A stretch of 64,000 bases of DNA from Helianthus annuus. Taxonomy: Eukaryota; Streptophyta; Magnoliopsida; Asterales; Asteraceae. Below the pieces are notes generated by a model, which worked only from the letters and a program-made list of their open reading frames with translations, ran no database searches and had not been told where the DNA came from. The stretch spans positions 11,584,645 through 11,648,644 of the forward strand of contig NC_035433.2 of NCBI RefSeq assembly GCF_002127325.2. Reading direction: 5' to 3'. Below are positions 61,401-64,000 of the stretch, in pieces. The position numbers were made by a program, and so were the translations under genes. Positions within the stretch are counted from its first letter, which is position 1; each line of letters begins with the position of its first letter.

Positions 61401-64000
61401 CGTGTGATTTAGTTTATGAAGATTTTTCAATGCCGAGATCCACGATCAAAGAGTAAAAAAGGCGTAAGGTTCACAATGGTGTAAAATTAAAAATGTGATA
61501 TACCGGGCTAGGATTCGAGTTACAGAAACAAGGGCCAAACCAACCCACCCAAGAATGGAATCGTCGAGCGAAAAACACTGACAACCTCCTAGAAGCAGCT
61601 TTTCTTGCCACCAAACCTTTCTCCATCAATTAGGAATCTGATTGCCGTCACTAAACACATTCCTTAAATTGTAGCCATTTGTTGAGTGTTTTTTTTTGTG
61701 TCTAATCCGCATGTATATCACCATTGCCCTTGATTTTCTTGACTGTATATCTCTTAAATTTCAACATATACACGTGTGATTTAGTTTACGAAGATTTTTC
61801 AATGCGAGAACCACGATCAGAGAGTAAAAAAGGCGTAAGGTTCACAATGGTGTAAGATTAAAATGGGATATATCGGGCTAGGATTCGAGTTACAGGATCA
61901 AGGGCCAAACCAACCACCCAAGAATGGAATGGTCGAGCGAAAACACTTGACAACCTCCTAGAAGCAGCTTTTCTTGCCACCAGACCTTTCTCCATCAATT
62001 AGGAATCTGATGTCGTCACTAAAACACATTCCTTAAATTGTAGCCATTTGTTGAGTGTTTTCATTTTTTGGTGTCTAAATCCGCATATAATATCACCATT
62101 GCCCTTGATTTTCTTGACTATATATCTCTTAAATGTCAACATATAGACGTGTGCTTTAGTTTACGAAGATTTTTCAATGCCGAGAACCTCGATCAGAGAG
62201 TAAAAAGGCGTAAGGTTCACAATGGTGTAAAATTAAAATGGGATATACCGGGCTAGGATTCGAGTACAGGAACAAGGGCCAAACCAACCACCCAAGAATG
62301 GAATCGTCGAGCGAAAACACTTAACAACCTCCTAGAAGCAGCTTTTCTTGCCACCAGACCTTTCTCCATCAATTAGGAAGCTGATGCCGTCACTAAACAC
62401 ATTCCTTAAATTGTAGCCATTTGTTAAGTGTTTTTTTTTTTGGTATCTAAACCGCATATATATCACCATTGCCCTTGATTTTATTGACTGTATATCTCTT
62501 AAATGTCAACATATACACGTGTGATTTAGTTTACGAAGATTTTTCAATGCCGAGAACCACGATCAAAGAGTAAAAAAGGCGTAAGGTTCACAATGGTGTA
62601 AAATTAAAATGGGATATACCGGGCTAGGATTCGAGTTACAGGAACAAGGGCCAAACCAACCCACCCAAGAATGGAATCGTCGAGCGAAAACACTTACAAC
62701 CTCCTAGAAGCAGCTTTTCTTGCCACAGACCTTTCTCCATCAATTAGGAATCTGATGCCCTCACTAAACACATTCCTTAAATTGTAGCCATTTGTTGAGT
62801 GTTTTTTTTTGGAGTCTAATCCGCATATATATCACCAATTGCCCTTGATTTCTTGACTGTATATCTCTTAAATGTCAACATATACACGTGTGATTTAGTT
62901 TACGAAGATTTTTCAATGCCGAGAACCTCGATCAGAGAGTAAAAAGGCGTAAGGTTCACAATGGTGTAAAATTAAAATGGGATATACCGGGCTAGGATTC
63001 GAGTTACAGGAACAAGGGCCAAACAACCCACCCAAGAATGGAATCGTCGAGCGAAAACACTTGACAACCTCCTAGAAGCAGCTTTTCTTGCACCAGACCT
63101 TTCTCCATCAATTAGGAATATGATGTCGTCACTAAACACATTCCTTAAATTGTAGCCATTTGTTGAGTGTTTTTTCTTTTTGGTGTCTAATCCGCATATA
63201 TATCACCATTGCCCTTGATTTTCTTGACCGTATATCTCTTAAATGTGAACATATACACGTGTGATTTAGTTTACGAAGATTTTCAATGCCGAGAACCACG
63301 ATCAGAGAGTAAAAAAGGCGTAAGGTTCACAATGGTGTAAAATTAAAATGGGATATACCGGGCTAGGATTCGAGTTACAGGAACAAGGGCCAAACCAACC
63401 ACCCAAGAATGGAATCGGTCGAGTCGAAACACTTGACAACCTCCTAGAAGCAGCTTTTCTTGCCACCAGACCTTTCTCCATCAATTAGGAATCTGATGCC
63501 CGTCACTAAACACATTCCTTAAATTGTAGCCATTTGTTGAGTGTTTTTTTGGTGTCTAATCCGCATATATATCACCATTGCCCTTGATTTTTCTTGACTA
63601 TATATCTCTTAAATGTTAACATATACACGTGTGATTTAGTTTACGAAGATTTTTCAATGCCGAGAACCACGATCAGAGAGTAAAAAGGCGTAAGGTTCAC
63701 AATGGTGTAAAATTAAAATGGGATATACCGGGCTAGGATTCGAGTTACAGGAACAAGGGCCAAACCAACCACCCAAGATGGAATCGGTCGAGCGAAAACA
63801 CTTGACAACCTCCTAGAAGCAGCTTTTTCTTGCCACCAGACCTTTCTCCATCAATTAGGAAGCTGATGCCCTCACTAAACACATTCCTTAAATTGTAGCC
63901 ATTTGTTGAGTGTTTTTTTTGGATCTAATCCGCATATATATCACCATTGCCCTTGATTTTCTTGAGTGTATATCTCTTAAATGTCAACATATACACGTGT
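58450..64000. repeat. Indel-rich tail of the satellite array
   Basis: About 15 monomers of the same type A consensus as the perfect block but with several 1-bp indels each, such as in the segments near 58453-58460, 58550-58565 and 59210-59340. Some substitutions recur in several monomers (GAGAACCACGATCA, GGAAGCTGATG, GGTATCTAATCC, GCCCTCACTAAAC), so part of the variation is probably real. The array runs off the window. Confidence 0.93.

Larger units (their letters stand above)
31669..64000. repeat. Satellite block B: about 87 monomers of the ~369-bp family
   Basis: A head-to-tail array, in the same orientation as block A, running from the right end of the outer element past the window edge. 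The consensus monomer is exactly 369 bp in the homogeneous part. Each unit has a poly-T run (7 to about 17), the motif GCATATATATCACC, the palindrome ACACGTGT, a small inverted repeat CGAG-AAC-CTCG and the segment ATGGAATCGTCGAGCG. Two main variants can be told apart by linked differences: type A (AAAGGCGTAAGG with ATACCGGGC) and type B (AAAGTCGTAAGG with ATACCCGGC). No transposon or gene interrupts it. The recurring 60-100-aa minus-strand ORFs are translations of the repeat. Confidence 0.98.

Noticed and set aside
32928..63484. Further minus- and plus-strand ORFs of 60-106 aa across satellite block B
   Set aside because: Same cause: satellite monomers with a length divisible by three keep one frame locally open. 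There is no sign of a gene.
3606..64000. Satellite as telomeric or rDNA spacer repeat
   Set aside because: I saw no TTTAGGG repeats and no rRNA sequence in the window.

Overview
This is repeat DNA from a plant nuclear genome. There is no host gene, tRNA, rRNA or CRISPR array that I can support. The evidence for a plant is two Ty3/Gypsy chromoviruses of the Tekay/Del type with tRNA-iMet primer sites, LTRs of 2.7-3.0 kb, and a ~369-bp satellite. The LTR end that starts TGTCACACCCCAACC, and the style of the other LTRs, look like elements I know from Asteraceae (sunflower or lettuce type). That placement is from memory and has not been tested.

Layout. (1) 1-3605: LTR-like, non-coding DNA read on the minus strand, probably two nested LTR pieces with TATA boxes at 2020-2029 and 3220-3229. 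(2) 3606-10699: satellite block A, about 19 diverged monomers. (3) 10700-31668: a minus-strand chromovirus ('outer element'). Its left LTR is split by a plus-strand chromovirus ('inner element', 12365-22320) flanked by a perfect CAGTA duplication. (4) 31669-64000: satellite block B, about 87 monomers. Block B begins with diverged monomers that include a 1.11-kb trimer duplication, followed by three copies of a 1.85-kb pentamer higher-order repeat (36261-41822). Next come an indel-rich zone (41823-44805), 37 virtually identical 369-bp monomers (44806-58449), and a second indel-rich zone that runs to the window edge.

History. By eye, the LTR pairs differ by about 1.1% (outer) and 0.8% (inner), so both insertions are young and the nesting order agrees with the ages. 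Neither element can make an intact polyprotein. The outer has four in-frame stops and one frameshift. The inner has lost its zinc knuckle and protease active site and has several frameshifts and stops. The inner element was probably already defective when it moved and depended on another element's proteins. The outer element has also lost 855 bp of one LTR at its left junction with the satellite, so that edge is a later rearrangement.

The most unusual structure is the array of 37 near-perfect monomers set between two stretches dense in 1-bp indels. It may be a very recent amplification, but the abrupt change in quality at its edges looks at least partly like assembly or polishing. I see no sign of a new coding system.
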